From Flavobacterium psychrophilum (GTDB lineage Bacteria > Bacteroidota > Bacteroidia > Flavobacteriales > Flavobacteriaceae), in the NCBI GenBank assembly GCA_001708385.1, contig CP012388.1, positions 3,286,001 through 3,350,000 of the forward strand: a stretch of DNA of 64,000 bases, read 5' to 3'. Of this stretch, positions 40,678 through 49,000 are shown in pieces. The position numbers were made by a program, and so were the translations under genes. The notes under the pieces were generated by a model. It did no database searches and was not told the origin of the DNA. It saw only the letters and a list, made by a program, of their open reading frames with translations. The stretch's first letter is position 1, and each line of letters begins with the position of its first letter.

Positions 40678-41589
40678 ATGGATAGCATTATACTCATTTT
40701 TGTGTGCCTTTTAGCAGGTGTGGGGCTGCAACGTGTAAAAACAATTCCGGCGAATGCCCATGCTGCCCTTAACCAATTTGTAATTTATATCTCGCTGCCG
40801 GCACTGGCGCTGTACTATATTCCTAAAATAGCCATCAGTTCGAAGCTGCTATATCCTTTGGGTGTGGCATGGATAGGCTTTTTATTGGCGTGGGTTTTTT
40901 TTGCAGGTTTGGGCAATTGGTTAGGCTGGCCTAAGAAACTTATCGGCTGCCTGGTAGTAACTGCAGGTTTGGGTAACACATCGTTTATCGGGTTTCCTGT
41001 AATTGAAGCGCTCTACGGGCGAAAAGGTTTGGAAACCGCCATAATTGTAGACCAGCCCGGCACTTTTGTAGTTATGGCTACCTTAGGAATTATTGTGGCT
41101 GCGGCCTATTCTAAAGAGGTAGCAGGAGCATCGGGTATTTTGAGAAAAATATTGGTGTTTCCACCTTTTTTGGCCTTTTCCGCAGGGGCAATAATGAATG
41201 TGTGCGGCTACGATTTTATTGCCGCTATTCAGCCGGTATTTCAAAAACTGGGTGGTACTGTAACTCCCGTAGCCCTTGTAGCGGTTGGGTTGCAGCTTAA
41301 GATACAATTACGAAGCAGGCATTGGGGTTTTCTTACCCTTGGGCTTTTCTATAAACTGCTGCTTATGCCTGCGGTATTCTTTATACTTTATAAAACTGTA
41401 TTAGGCGGAAAAGGAATTGAAATTGATGTCGCTATTATGGAAGCCGCTATGGCACCAATGATAACTGCCGCAATACTGGCATCGGCACACGGATTAAAAC
41501 CAAGGCTTGCCGGTATGATGATAGGTATCGGTATTCCATTGGCTTTTCTATCGCTTGCCTTATGGTATTACATTCTTCAAATTGGTTAG
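40678..41589 (+). CDS. AEC-family (auxin efflux carrier type) transporter
   Basis: 303 residues with about ten TM helices. Start at the ATG 40678 (MDSIILIFVCLLAGVGLQRV); an upstream TTG start is excluded by the promoter. AEC pattern seen: AALNQFVIYISLPALALYYIP in the first half and the broken helix pair GNTSFIGFPVIEALYG and later APMITAAILASAHGLKP. Members export auxin-like acids or malate-type organic anions; the substrate here is unknown. Confidence 0.9.
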   Translation: MDSIILIFVCLLAGVGLQRVKTIPANAHAALNQFVIYISLPALALYYIPKIAISSKLLYPLGVAWIGFLLAWVFFAGLGNWLGWPKKLIGCLVVTAGLGNTSFIGFPVIEALYGRKGLETAIIVDQPGTFVVMATLGIIVAAAYSKEVAGASGILRKILVFPPFLAFSAGAIMNVCGYDFIAAIQPVFQKLGGTVTPVALVAVGLQLKIQLRSRHWGFLTLGLFYKLLLMPAVFFILYKTVLGGKGIEIDVAIMEAAMAPMITAAILASAHGLKPRLAGMMIGIGIPLAFLSLALWYYILQIG

Positions 41590-41636
41590 AAATGAACTGC
41601 TTATTAAATTTAACTCAAAACGATTACTGTAATAGT

Positions 41637-41666
41637 TTTTGGTTTGGGAGTTAAGGCTTAATTTTG
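41637..41666 (+). promoter_or_regulatory. Promoter of the Fsr-like gene
   Basis: TTTTG (41637-41641), 17-bp spacer, TAATTTTG (41659-41666), 25 bases before the ATG. Confidence 0.7.
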
Positions 41667-41691
41667 CAGCTCTCTTTTCAATACCATTACA

Positions 41692-42900
41692 ATGAGCGAA
41701 GAAGTTAAAGGCAGCATAAAGACAGAAGTAGTTCAAAAAACAGTATACTCAATACTTTTTTCTGTTGCCATAGCACATATGCTAAACGACCTGTTGCAGG
41801 CAGTTATACCTGCAGTATACCCAATACTTAAAGATAAATATAACTTTACGTTTACACAAATAGGCCTTATAACATTTGCCTATCAGCTTGCCGCATCGAT
41901 ATTACAACCATTTGTTGGTTTTTACACCGATAAAAATCCGCAGCCTTATTCTAAAATATACGGAATGCTGTTTACACTTTCTGGTATTATTTTACTATCC
42001 TATGCAGCCAGTTTCGGGTGGATATTAGCATCGGTGGTTTTGGTAGGTATTGGTTCGTCAATTTTTCACCCCGAAGCCTCAAGGGTTTCTTTTCTTGCAT
42101 CAGGTGGGAAGAGGGGACTGGCACAATCCATATTCCAGATCGGCGGTAACACAGGTACGGCTATAGGTCCGCTGTTAATTGCGTGGATCGTAGTGCCAAA
42201 CGACCAGCATTACATTATATGGTTTGGTATAGTTGCGCTTATAGCTATTGCTGTATTATGGCGTATAGGTAACTGGTATCACGACCACTTAAATATTAAT
42301 AGGGGTATTAAAAAAGAAATTGTATTGCCGGATCTTTCACAGCGGAGAATAGCGATTTCAGTAGTCATCCTGTTAGTGCTTATCTTCTCCAAATATTTTT
42401 ACGTAGCGAGTATAACAAGTTATTATACATTTTACCTTATTGATAAATTTAACTTAACAGTACAGGATGCTCAATACCACTTGTTCCTGTTTCTTCTGGC
42501 ACTGGCAATAGGTACTTTGCTTGGCGGGCCGCTTGGCGATAAATTTGGGCGTAAGTATGTAATATGGTTTTCGGTGCTTGGTGTTGCGCCTTTTGCATTG
42601 CTATTGCCGTATGCCGACCTGTTCTGGACGACTATATTATCTATCATAATAGGTACACTGCTTGCCTCGGCTTTTCCTGCTATTCTTGTATATGCACAGG
42701 AGCTGCTCCCTAAAAAACTGGGTATGGTGTCGGGGCTGTTTTATGGTTTTGCCTTTGGTATGGGTGGTCTCGGTGCTGCACTTTTAGGCTATCTTGCTGA
42801 AGAAACAAGTATCAACTATGTATACGATATTTGTGCTTATTTGCCGCTGATAGGCGTTATTGCTGTGTTTTTACCTAACCTTAAAAAGAAAAAAGCCTGA
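41692..42900 (+). CDS. MFS transporter, fosmidomycin-resistance (Fsr) family
   Basis: 402 residues, 12 TM helices. Seen: HMLNDLLQAVIPAVYPILKDKYNFT in TM1 region (Fsr signature), SSIFHPEASRVS with the charged loop, and GGPLGDKFGRKYVIW between TM8-9 region (MFS motif A-like). The E. coli homologue Fsr exports fosmidomycin and similar compounds, so a drug or small-phosphonate efflux role is inferred. Independent promoter; the AEC gene is upstream in the same direction. Confidence 0.88.
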   Translation: MSEEVKGSIKTEVVQKTVYSILFSVAIAHMLNDLLQAVIPAVYPILKDKYNFTFTQIGLITFAYQLAASILQPFVGFYTDKNPQPYSKIYGMLFTLSGIILLSYAASFGWILASVVLVGIGSSIFHPEASRVSFLASGGKRGLAQSIFQIGGNTGTAIGPLLIAWIVVPNDQHYIIWFGIVALIAIAVLWRIGNWYHDHLNINRGIKKEIVLPDLSQRRIAISVVILLVLIFSKYFYVASITSYYTFYLIDKFNLTVQDAQYHLFLFLLALAIGTLLGGPLGDKFGRKYVIWFSVLGVAPFALLLPYADLFWTTILSIIIGTLLASAFPAILVYAQELLPKKLGMVSGLFYGFAFGMGGLGAALLGYLAEETSINYVYDICAYLPLIGVIAVFLPNLKKKKA

Positions 42901-42973
42901 TAGTTTACATATTTTTAACCGTAGATCGTGGCATATTTCCTAACTTTAGGGAATAAACCAAAATCTATACATT

Positions 42974-43504
42974 ATGTCAACGAAAAAATGGGCGATTGAC
43001 CCTGCACATTCTGAAATACAATTTAAAGTAAAACACCTAGTTATATCTACGGTTACAGGATCTTTCGGCGAATTTAGCGGCGAGGCTTCTACACCGGAAG
43101 ATACTTTTGAAGGCGGAGAAATATCGGTTACTATAAAAGCAGCGAGCATAAGCACAAACAACGATCAGCGCGACGGACATCTAAGAAGCCCAGAGTTTTT
43201 TGAATCGGATTCTTTCCCTGAAATCACTATAAAAACAACATCTATTAAACAGGTTGATGGCGATGAGTATGCTATTGCAGCAGAACTTACCATGAAAGGT
43301 GTTACTAAAACTATTGAGTTTAAAGGAGAATATGGGGGAGAGGCTACAGATGGTTATGGAAACCAGAAAGTAGGACTTGAGGTTACAGGTAAATTAAACC
43401 GTAAAGACTTTGGCCTGAACTGGAATGCAGTTGTAGAAGGTGGTGGGCTAACAGTGAGCGAAGAGGTTAAGCTTGTTGCTAACCTGCAATTTATTCAGCA
43501 ATAG
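42974..43504 (+). CDS. YceI-family protein (signal-less)
   Basis: 176 residues: a complete YceI lipocalin-like domain with the opening TKKWAIDPAHSEIQFKVKHLVISTVTGSFGEFSG, HLRSPEFFESDSFPEIT, and KLNRKDFGLNWN. No signal peptide is visible, so it is probably cytoplasmic, unlike the lipoprotein YceI at 9713. It is followed by a DoxX gene 2 bases later, and the two are often found together. Confidence 0.92.
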   Translation: MSTKKWAIDPAHSEIQFKVKHLVISTVTGSFGEFSGEASTPEDTFEGGEISVTIKAASISTNNDQRDGHLRSPEFFESDSFPEITIKTTSIKQVDGDEYAIAAELTMKGVTKTIEFKGEYGGEATDGYGNQKVGLEVTGKLNRKDFGLNWNAVVEGGGLTVSEEVKLVANLQFIQQ

Positions 43505-43506
43505 CC

Positions 43507-43941
43507 ATGTGGATTTTTGATACATCCAGAGATAAAAAGCTTTATCATACAGGCCTTTTTATCTTGCGTGCTGTGGTAGGCTGTTTTATGCTAAGCCACG
43601 GTATACAAAAATGGACAATGTTGTTTTCTGCAACGGGAGCCGAAGGCTTTCCCGATCCGCTTGGAGTGGGAGCTAATGCCTCACTAGCATTGGCAGTATT
43701 TGCAGAAGTGGCTTGTTCCGGATTACTCATTATAGGACTATGTACCCGTATTGTTGTGATACCGCTTATCATAACAATGTTTGTTGCAGTTTTTGTAGTT
43801 CATGCCCACGATGGCTTTGGAAAGCAGGAACTCGGTGGTTTATACCTTACAATTTATGTATTACTCCTTATTACAGGCAGCGGTAAATATTCTATAGATC
43901 ATTTTATCCATAAAAAGACACGTAAAAGAGTGTATTCCTAA
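43507..43941 (+). CDS. DoxX-family membrane protein
   Basis: 144 residues with four TM helices and the DoxX pattern GLFILRAVVGCFMLSHGIQK, FAEVACSGLLIIGLCTRI. DoxX proteins are small membrane proteins of the thiosulfate:quinone oxidoreductase-type family, but most have no known reaction. It lies 2 bases after the YceI gene in one operon. Confidence 0.88.
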   Translation: MWIFDTSRDKKLYHTGLFILRAVVGCFMLSHGIQKWTMLFSATGAEGFPDPLGVGANASLALAVFAEVACSGLLIIGLCTRIVVIPLIITMFVAVFVVHAHDGFGKQELGGLYLTIYVLLLITGSGKYSIDHFIHKKTRKRVYS

Positions 43942-43954
43942 GCCTAAATTATAG

Positions 43955-43962
43955 TATTTTTG
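43955..43962 (+). promoter_or_regulatory. -7 element before the GlcD-like gene
   Basis: TATTTTTG, 27 bases before the ATG at 43990. It covers a TTG codon at 43960 that would otherwise extend the gene. No clear -33 partner. Confidence 0.5.
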
Positions 43963-43989
43963 AAACGTTTATACGCTGAAAAGATACTC

Positions 43990-45399
43990 ATGGAAAATAT
44001 AACAATACCACAGGAAATGACTGCCCAACTTGAAAAGATAGTAGGGCAGTCATTTCTTTTTTTAGATGAAGCCACCCGTAAACACTACGGTCACGATGAA
44101 ACGGAAGATTATAACTTTCCGCCATCGGTAGTCGTAAAGCCGGGTACTACACAGGAAGTTTCCGAAATTATGAAGCTCGCTACACAATATAAAATTCCTG
44201 TTGTACCCATTGGTGGGCGTACCGGCCTTAGTGGTGGGGCACTAAGCATCTATGGTGGTATTGGGCTTTCTATGGAACGTTTCAATAAGATCGAGATAGA
44301 TGAAAATAACCTTCAGGGTATTGTAGAGCCGGCGGTAATTACACAGGTTTTTCGTGAGGCAGCTTTTGAAAAAGGGCTTTTTTATCCGCCCGATCCCAGC
44401 AGCCAGGGTAGCTGTACAATTGGCGGAAACGTAGCAGAAAATGCCGGGGGAGCACGTGCCCTTAAATACGGAGTTACCAAAGACTATGTGTTAAACCTGG
44501 AAGTGGTTTTGCCTTCCGGCGAAATTATATGGACGGGTGCCAACACGCTAAAAAATTCTACAGGGTACAACCTTACGCAATTAATGGTGGGTAGTGAAGG
44601 TACACTGGGTGTCATCACTAAAATCGTAATGAAGCTGCTGCCTAAAAACTCGCATAACATACTTATGTTAGTTCCTTTCTTTAAGGCAGGGCAGGCTTGT
44701 GAAGCGGTTGCCGAGATTTTCAGGGCAGGAGTAGTACCAAGCGCTCTTGAGTTTATGGAGCGCGATGCTATAGACTGGACATTAAAATATGTAGATGGTG
44801 TTAGCCTTACTATTAAAGATAATGTTGAAGCGCACCTTTTAATTGAAGTTGATGGCAATTATCCCGATATGCTTTTTGCAGAAGCAGAAAAAATTATGGG
44901 GGTACTGGAGCGATTTGAAATTGATGATATTCTTTTTGCAGATACCGAAGACCAGAAGAATGCGCTATGGAAAATGCGTCGCGCAGTAGGCGAGGCAGTA
45001 AAAGCGAATTCAATTTACAAAGAAGAAGATACAGTTGTCCCGAGATATGAGTTGCCAACACTTTTAGCAGGTATAAAAGCAGCAGGTAAAAAATACGGAT
45101 TTCAATCGGTTTGTTATGGTCATGCGGGAGACGGTAACCTGCACGTAAACATAATTAAAGGCGATATGAGCGACGAAAACTGGCAAACAGAAGTGCCTAA
45201 AGGTATTCGTGAAATATTCGAGCTTACGGTCTCTCTTAAAGGAACACTTTCGGGAGAGCATGGTATTGGTTATGTTCAGAAAAATTATATGGATATTGCT
45301 TTTAACGCAACACAGCTTCAGCTTATGAAAAGCATTAAAAATATATTCGATCCCAATAATATACTTAATCCGGGTAAAATACTTCCGGATAATTTATAA
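43990..45399 (+). CDS. FAD-linked D-lactate/glycolate oxidase (GlcD type)
   Basis: 469 residues from the ATG at 43990. FAD_binding_4 (PCMH) domain with VVPIGGRTGLSGGALSIYGG near 70-95 and SSQGSCTIGGNVAENAGGARALKYG, then the FAD-oxidase C-terminal domain with HAGDGNLHVNI and EHGIGYVQ. It oxidises 2-hydroxyacids and feeds electrons to the quinone pool or an unknown acceptor. GlcE/GlcF-type partners are not adjacent; the enzyme may work alone or as D-lactate dehydrogenase. Confidence 0.93.
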   Translation: MENITIPQEMTAQLEKIVGQSFLFLDEATRKHYGHDETEDYNFPPSVVVKPGTTQEVSEIMKLATQYKIPVVPIGGRTGLSGGALSIYGGIGLSMERFNKIEIDENNLQGIVEPAVITQVFREAAFEKGLFYPPDPSSQGSCTIGGNVAENAGGARALKYGVTKDYVLNLEVVLPSGEIIWTGANTLKNSTGYNLTQLMVGSEGTLGVITKIVMKLLPKNSHNILMLVPFFKAGQACEAVAEIFRAGVVPSALEFMERDAIDWTLKYVDGVSLTIKDNVEAHLLIEVDGNYPDMLFAEAEKIMGVLERFEIDDILFADTEDQKNALWKMRRAVGEAVKANSIYKEEDTVVPRYELPTLLAGIKAAGKKYGFQSVCYGHAGDGNLHVNIIKGDMSDENWQTEVPKGIREIFELTVSLKGTLSGEHGIGYVQKNYMDIAFNATQLQLMKSIKNIFDPNNILNPGKILPDNL

Positions 45400-45449
45400 T
45401 TCTAAATAATCTAAAGGATTAGTACGAATAAAAATTAGCGACCATCAAA

Positions 45450-46607
45450 GTGAAAAAAACAGCAATATTATTTCTTACCCTTCTTAGTATACATTGTATT
45501 TGGGCTCAGGTTGAAAAGAACACGTATGAATTGGGCGTAATGCAAAGCCTTTTGACAGCAGACGTCAAAGAAGTTTTAAACAACAATTTAAAGGATAAAA
45601 AAGTTGTGTTTTTAGGAGAGTCGGGACATTTTGTTGGTTCTGATTTTTTGGCTAAAACCGAATTTATAAAGTATTTGGTTTTGGAAAAAGGATACAAAGA
45701 CATTGCCTTTGAAGACGATTTCTTTGCACTGTATTTTAACCATGATAAAGCAGATCTGCATAAATTTTGGTCGAACTCTGTTCAATGCAAAGAACTGTTT
45801 GATTTTTTAAAGGAACATAATGTTACTATTTGGGGTTTCGATAACCAAATCTATTCTCAATATACCAAATCTAACTTTCTAAAAAAGCTGACTGAATTCC
45901 TGGATGCAAATGCTATTGTAGCGGATAAGGATTTTATCGGATTGACTGATACATTTTTTACAAATGCTGCCGATCTTGGTAAAACTGACGGAAAGCTAAA
46001 CGTACAAAAGATACTTAGTGGAATCGATAAATTATTAGATAATGATAAGGTCATTCAGGATAAGCTTTGGTTTACTATACTGGAAAGCTACAAAACATTT
46101 TTCATGATAGTTTCCACGCACAAGGGGATCGAAAAAGGCACACCTGTAAGAGATACTCAAATGGCAAAGAACCTTGACTATCTAGTGAAAACGATGCCTC
46201 AAAAAAAGTTTATTGTATGGGTGCACAATGCCCACATGGCAAAGTATGAACACATATTTGTGCCCGGAGAAACTATGTGTGGGCAATTTGTAAAGGCTAA
46301 TCCGGGTATCTCTTACCATATCGCTTTTTCAGCAATACACCTGCCTTACAGGAAGCCTAAATTGATTGAGAAGTATAGCAAAGACAAAGAAAACGTACTT
46401 CACTTTTTGCCAACTACTGAAAAAAATTATTTTATTGATTCCAAAAATGTTATCATTGAAAATCCCGAATACATAGAAAAAGAATATGACGGAATGTTCA
46501 ATCTTGAAGATGATAATAAATCAAAAACAAATTGGTTTAAGCATTATGACGCTCTTGTATTTATCTCGAAGGGTGAAAATGTAATCTATCCGGAAAAAGA
46601 TAAATAA
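45450..46607 (+). CDS. Exported erythromycin-esterase-like protein
   Basis: 385 residues. GTG start at 45450 leads directly into a signal peptide (KKTAILFLTLLSIHCIWA, then Q), which supports the start. EreA/EreB-type core: VVFLGESGHFVGSDF with the His near 56, a DIAFEDDFFALY block, and a later WVHNAHMAKY with the second His motif; these are the usual catalytic regions. Real antibiotic activity is not implied, because many Bacteroidota homologues have unknown substrates and this copy is exported. Confidence 0.82.
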   Translation: MKKTAILFLTLLSIHCIWAQVEKNTYELGVMQSLLTADVKEVLNNNLKDKKVVFLGESGHFVGSDFLAKTEFIKYLVLEKGYKDIAFEDDFFALYFNHDKADLHKFWSNSVQCKELFDFLKEHNVTIWGFDNQIYSQYTKSNFLKKLTEFLDANAIVADKDFIGLTDTFFTNAADLGKTDGKLNVQKILSGIDKLLDNDKVIQDKLWFTILESYKTFFMIVSTHKGIEKGTPVRDTQMAKNLDYLVKTMPQKKFIVWVHNAHMAKYEHIFVPGETMCGQFVKANPGISYHIAFSAIHLPYRKPKLIEKYSKDKENVLHFLPTTEKNYFIDSKNVIIENPEYIEKEYDGMFNLEDDNKSKTNWFKHYDALVFISKGENVIYPEKDK

Positions 46608-46643
46608 TAGTTCTATATCGTTCAGAAATATTTATGAACTAAA

Positions 46644-46670
46644 AACGCCCCTTGCTAAAGGGGCGTTTTA
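46644..46670. terminator. Bidirectional terminator
   Basis: Perfect 10-bp GC-rich stem AACGCCCCTT (46644-46653) / AAGGGGCGTT (46658-46667), loop GCTA, T-run on + and A-run on the other side. Shared by the esterase-like gene and the antiporter. Confidence 0.88.
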
Positions 46671-46673
46671 ATA

Positions 46674-47915
46674 TTATGTTTTGGGCAATACCCTTGCGGC
46701 AACCCGGCCAATGGTTAGTCCCTGTACTACTATTGAGAATACCACTACAAAGTACGTGATAGCAATTATAATGTCTTTATAAGGGCCATCGTTTATAGAT
46801 AAGGCCAATGCGATGGAAACACCTCCGCGTAAGCCTCCCCACACAAGCATCTTTATAGTTCCGCTGCTGAATTTATCTCTGAATTTAATAAACTTGGTTG
46901 GCAGCCAGATAGAGATAAAACGGGAGAATAGTACTAATACGATACAGGCTATACCCGGAATCCAGTAATCATTAAGGTCTTTTACCAGTAAAAGGTTAAA
47001 TCCGATAAAAAGGAAAAGAATAGCATTTAGTATTTCGTCATTAAGTTCCCAGAATTTATCAAGGTAATCTTTCGTAACCGGCGACATTGAATAGCGTTTC
47101 TTGAAGTTACCAATAATCAGTCCGGCAAATACCATCGTTAGCGGTCCTGAGAAATGTAGCTGCGAAGCAATAAGGTAACCACCCATTACTACAGACAGCG
47201 TTATAAGTACCGATACTTTGTAATCGTCAATTTTTCGCATAGCACGCGATGCACCAACACCTAGTGCCACACCCAGTAAGAATCCGCCCCCGGCTTCTTT
47301 TAATAAAAGCCATGATACATTAAGAACTGTAAATTCTACTGTTTTATCCTGTGCCAGCTGCAATATAACAGCGAACACAACGACAGCGACACCATCGTTA
47401 AATAACGATTCTCCTGCAATCTTGGTTTCAAGTGATTTACGAACCTTGGCTTCCTTAAGGATGCTGAGTACCGCAACCGGATCTGTTGGCGATATTAATG
47501 AACCAAACAAAAGGCAGTATATATAAGGTAAATGAAGATTTAATATAGGAAGCAGGTAGTAAAGTAATGATCCTACGACAAAAGTAGATATAACAACACT
47601 CACTGTAGAGAATACAACAATGGGCAGGCGTTGTTCTTTAAGGTCTTTAATATTAATGTGTACGGCACCTGCAAAGAGAAGGAAGTTTAGCATGGCACCC
47701 ATTAACAGCTCGGTAAAATCGAAACCAGCTATAAGGGTTATAATACGGGATAAAGGTTTTGGAAATACATTACCAAAAACAACGAAGAAAATAGACACAG
47801 CCATAGCAATGACCATAACGCCAATTGTAGACGGTAATTTTAAAAAACGGACATTGAAATAGGCAAAGAACGATGCGAGAACAATAAGAACAGAAAGGGA
47901 ATAGTACAATTCCAT
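46674..47915 (-). CDS. Na+/H+ antiporter (CPA1/NhaP type)
   Basis: 413 residues, 12 or so TM helices. Family pattern: ICLLFGSLISPTDPVAVL-type text (YCLLFGSLISPTDPVAVLSIL), the FNDGVAVVVF helix, and late GGLRGGVSIALALS. CPA1 proteins exchange Na+ or K+ for H+ across the inner membrane for pH and salt homeostasis. No cytoplasmic RCK tail is present. Single gene; both sides carry terminators or long spacers. Confidence 0.93.
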   Translation of the reverse strand: MELYYSLSVLIVLASFFAYFNVRFLKLPSTIGVMVIAMAVSIFFVVFGNVFPKPLSRIITLIAGFDFTELLMGAMLNFLLFAGAVHINIKDLKEQRLPIVVFSTVSVVISTFVVGSLLYYLLPILNLHLPYIYCLLFGSLISPTDPVAVLSILKEAKVRKSLETKIAGESLFNDGVAVVVFAVILQLAQDKTVEFTVLNVSWLLLKEAGGGFLLGVALGVGASRAMRKIDDYKVSVLITLSVVMGGYLIASQLHFSGPLTMVFAGLIIGNFKKRYSMSPVTKDYLDKFWELNDEILNAILFLFIGFNLLLVKDLNDYWIPGIACIVLVLFSRFISIWLPTKFIKFRDKFSSGTIKMLVWGGLRGGVSIALALSINDGPYKDIIIAITYFVVVFSIVVQGLTIGRVAARVLPKT

Positions 47916-48072
47916 AGGCTTGTAAAACAGTATTAAGGATTATCAGATTGTATCGGAAGATGAACTGAATTTTATATAAAGATTCTGGTTTTATCGCGAT
48001 ACTTTAAAATAGCGTATATCTACAAACATAACGAAAAATAGCCTAAAAACCTAACTGATAGGCCTCCTTAAA

Positions 48073-48108
48073 CAAAGAAAGCCCTGTGATTACAGGACTT
48101 CTTTGTGT
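48073..48108 (-). terminator. Probable terminator of the 238-residue gene
   Basis: CCTGT (48083-48087) / ACAGG (48092-48096), extended by imperfect pairing of CAAAGAAAG with CTTCTTTG. The T-run on the minus strand is poor. Confidence 0.45.
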
Positions 48109-48126
48109 ATAATATTCAGTTTTATA

Positions 48127-48843
48127 TTATTGCTTTTGTTTCGCCAGTTCTTTTTTTGTTAAAGCGTCCTGTTGTACAGGAGTAAGCGGGCCGGTTTGTA
48201 CAGGCTTTGGTTTTTTAGCGGCTTTTGGTTTGTTACCGTTCGCTGTATTTTGTTTTTCGGAGTAGAGTTCCGGGTGCAATTCTTGTTTTGCACCGTCAGG
48301 AATTGCATTTTGCGCGTAAGGAGCGTGTACGTCAACAATGAAATTCCAGAAATTTCCAGTTGAATTGTCGGATACCGCAACGATAGATTTGCGGCCTTTT
48401 ACCGTTATAGCATTGTCTGACGGAATATAGTAAGCATCCTCATTATTTAATGCATTTGTGAAGCGTTTTACAGTTGTAGCTTCATCGGCCTTTTTAAGAG
48501 GATTTTTTAAAACTATACTTACCTGGTAGTTGTAATGTATAACGCAGTAATAACCTTCGTTAAAATGAACTACGGGTCCGAAATCTATATCCTGTCCTGT
48601 CTTTTTCTGAATGACAGTATAGTCATCTCCATTATTTTGTTTCTTTAATCCGTCAACATAATCTTTCTCAGAGATCTCACTAAAAAGTGTCGGGTAGGTA
48701 ATCTCCAAAATCGATTGATAATCGTTTTTTAGAATGAAATCCATTAATCTTCCGGTTGATTCTTGTAGTTTGGCTTTATCCTGTGCAAATCCGCATAAGG
48801 AAGCTGCCATGAATAGTACTGTGGTCAATAGTCTTGTTGTCAT
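48127..48843 (-). CDS. Exported hypothetical protein
   Basis: 238 residues. Signal peptide (MTTRLLTTVLFMAASLCGFA then Q), helical and strand-rich middle (LMDFILKNDYQSILEITYPTLF, FNEGYYCVIHYNYQVSIVLKNP), and a Lys/Pro/Gln-rich tail (AKKPKPVQTGPLTPVQQ). No family I can name. A TATATTTG box at 48862-48869 (minus) is its likely promoter. Confidence 0.7.
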   Translation of the reverse strand: MTTRLLTTVLFMAASLCGFAQDKAKLQESTGRLMDFILKNDYQSILEITYPTLFSEISEKDYVDGLKKQNNGDDYTVIQKKTGQDIDFGPVVHFNEGYYCVIHYNYQVSIVLKNPLKKADEATTVKRFTNALNNEDAYYIPSDNAITVKGRKSIVAVSDNSTGNFWNFIVDVHAPYAQNAIPDGAKQELHPELYSEKQNTANGNKPKAAKKPKPVQTGPLTPVQQDALTKKELAKQKQ

Positions 48844-48954
48844 GTTTTAGCTTAATTTTTTCAAATATAAGTAAATAGTGTAAATAAGACCTGAAGACAG
48901 TTGTTAAAGCACAAGTTTAAAGTATTGTACTATGCAATAAATGTATAAAAACAA

Positions 48955-48985
48955 AAATCCCCAAATTGCTTTGGGGATTTTTTAT
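48955..48985 (-). terminator. secA terminator
   Basis: Perfect 11-bp stem AAATCCCCAAA (48955-48965) / TTTGGGGATTT (48970-48980), loop TTGC, with A/T tracts on both sides. It lies 16 bases after the secA stop. Confidence 0.85.
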
Positions 48986-49000
48986 AATTATGCCGGGAAA

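Noticed and set aside
45450..46607. Acquired macrolide resistance gene
   Set aside because: The esterase-like protein is exported, sits among ordinary chromosomal genes with no mobile element, and the family is broad in Bacteroidota.
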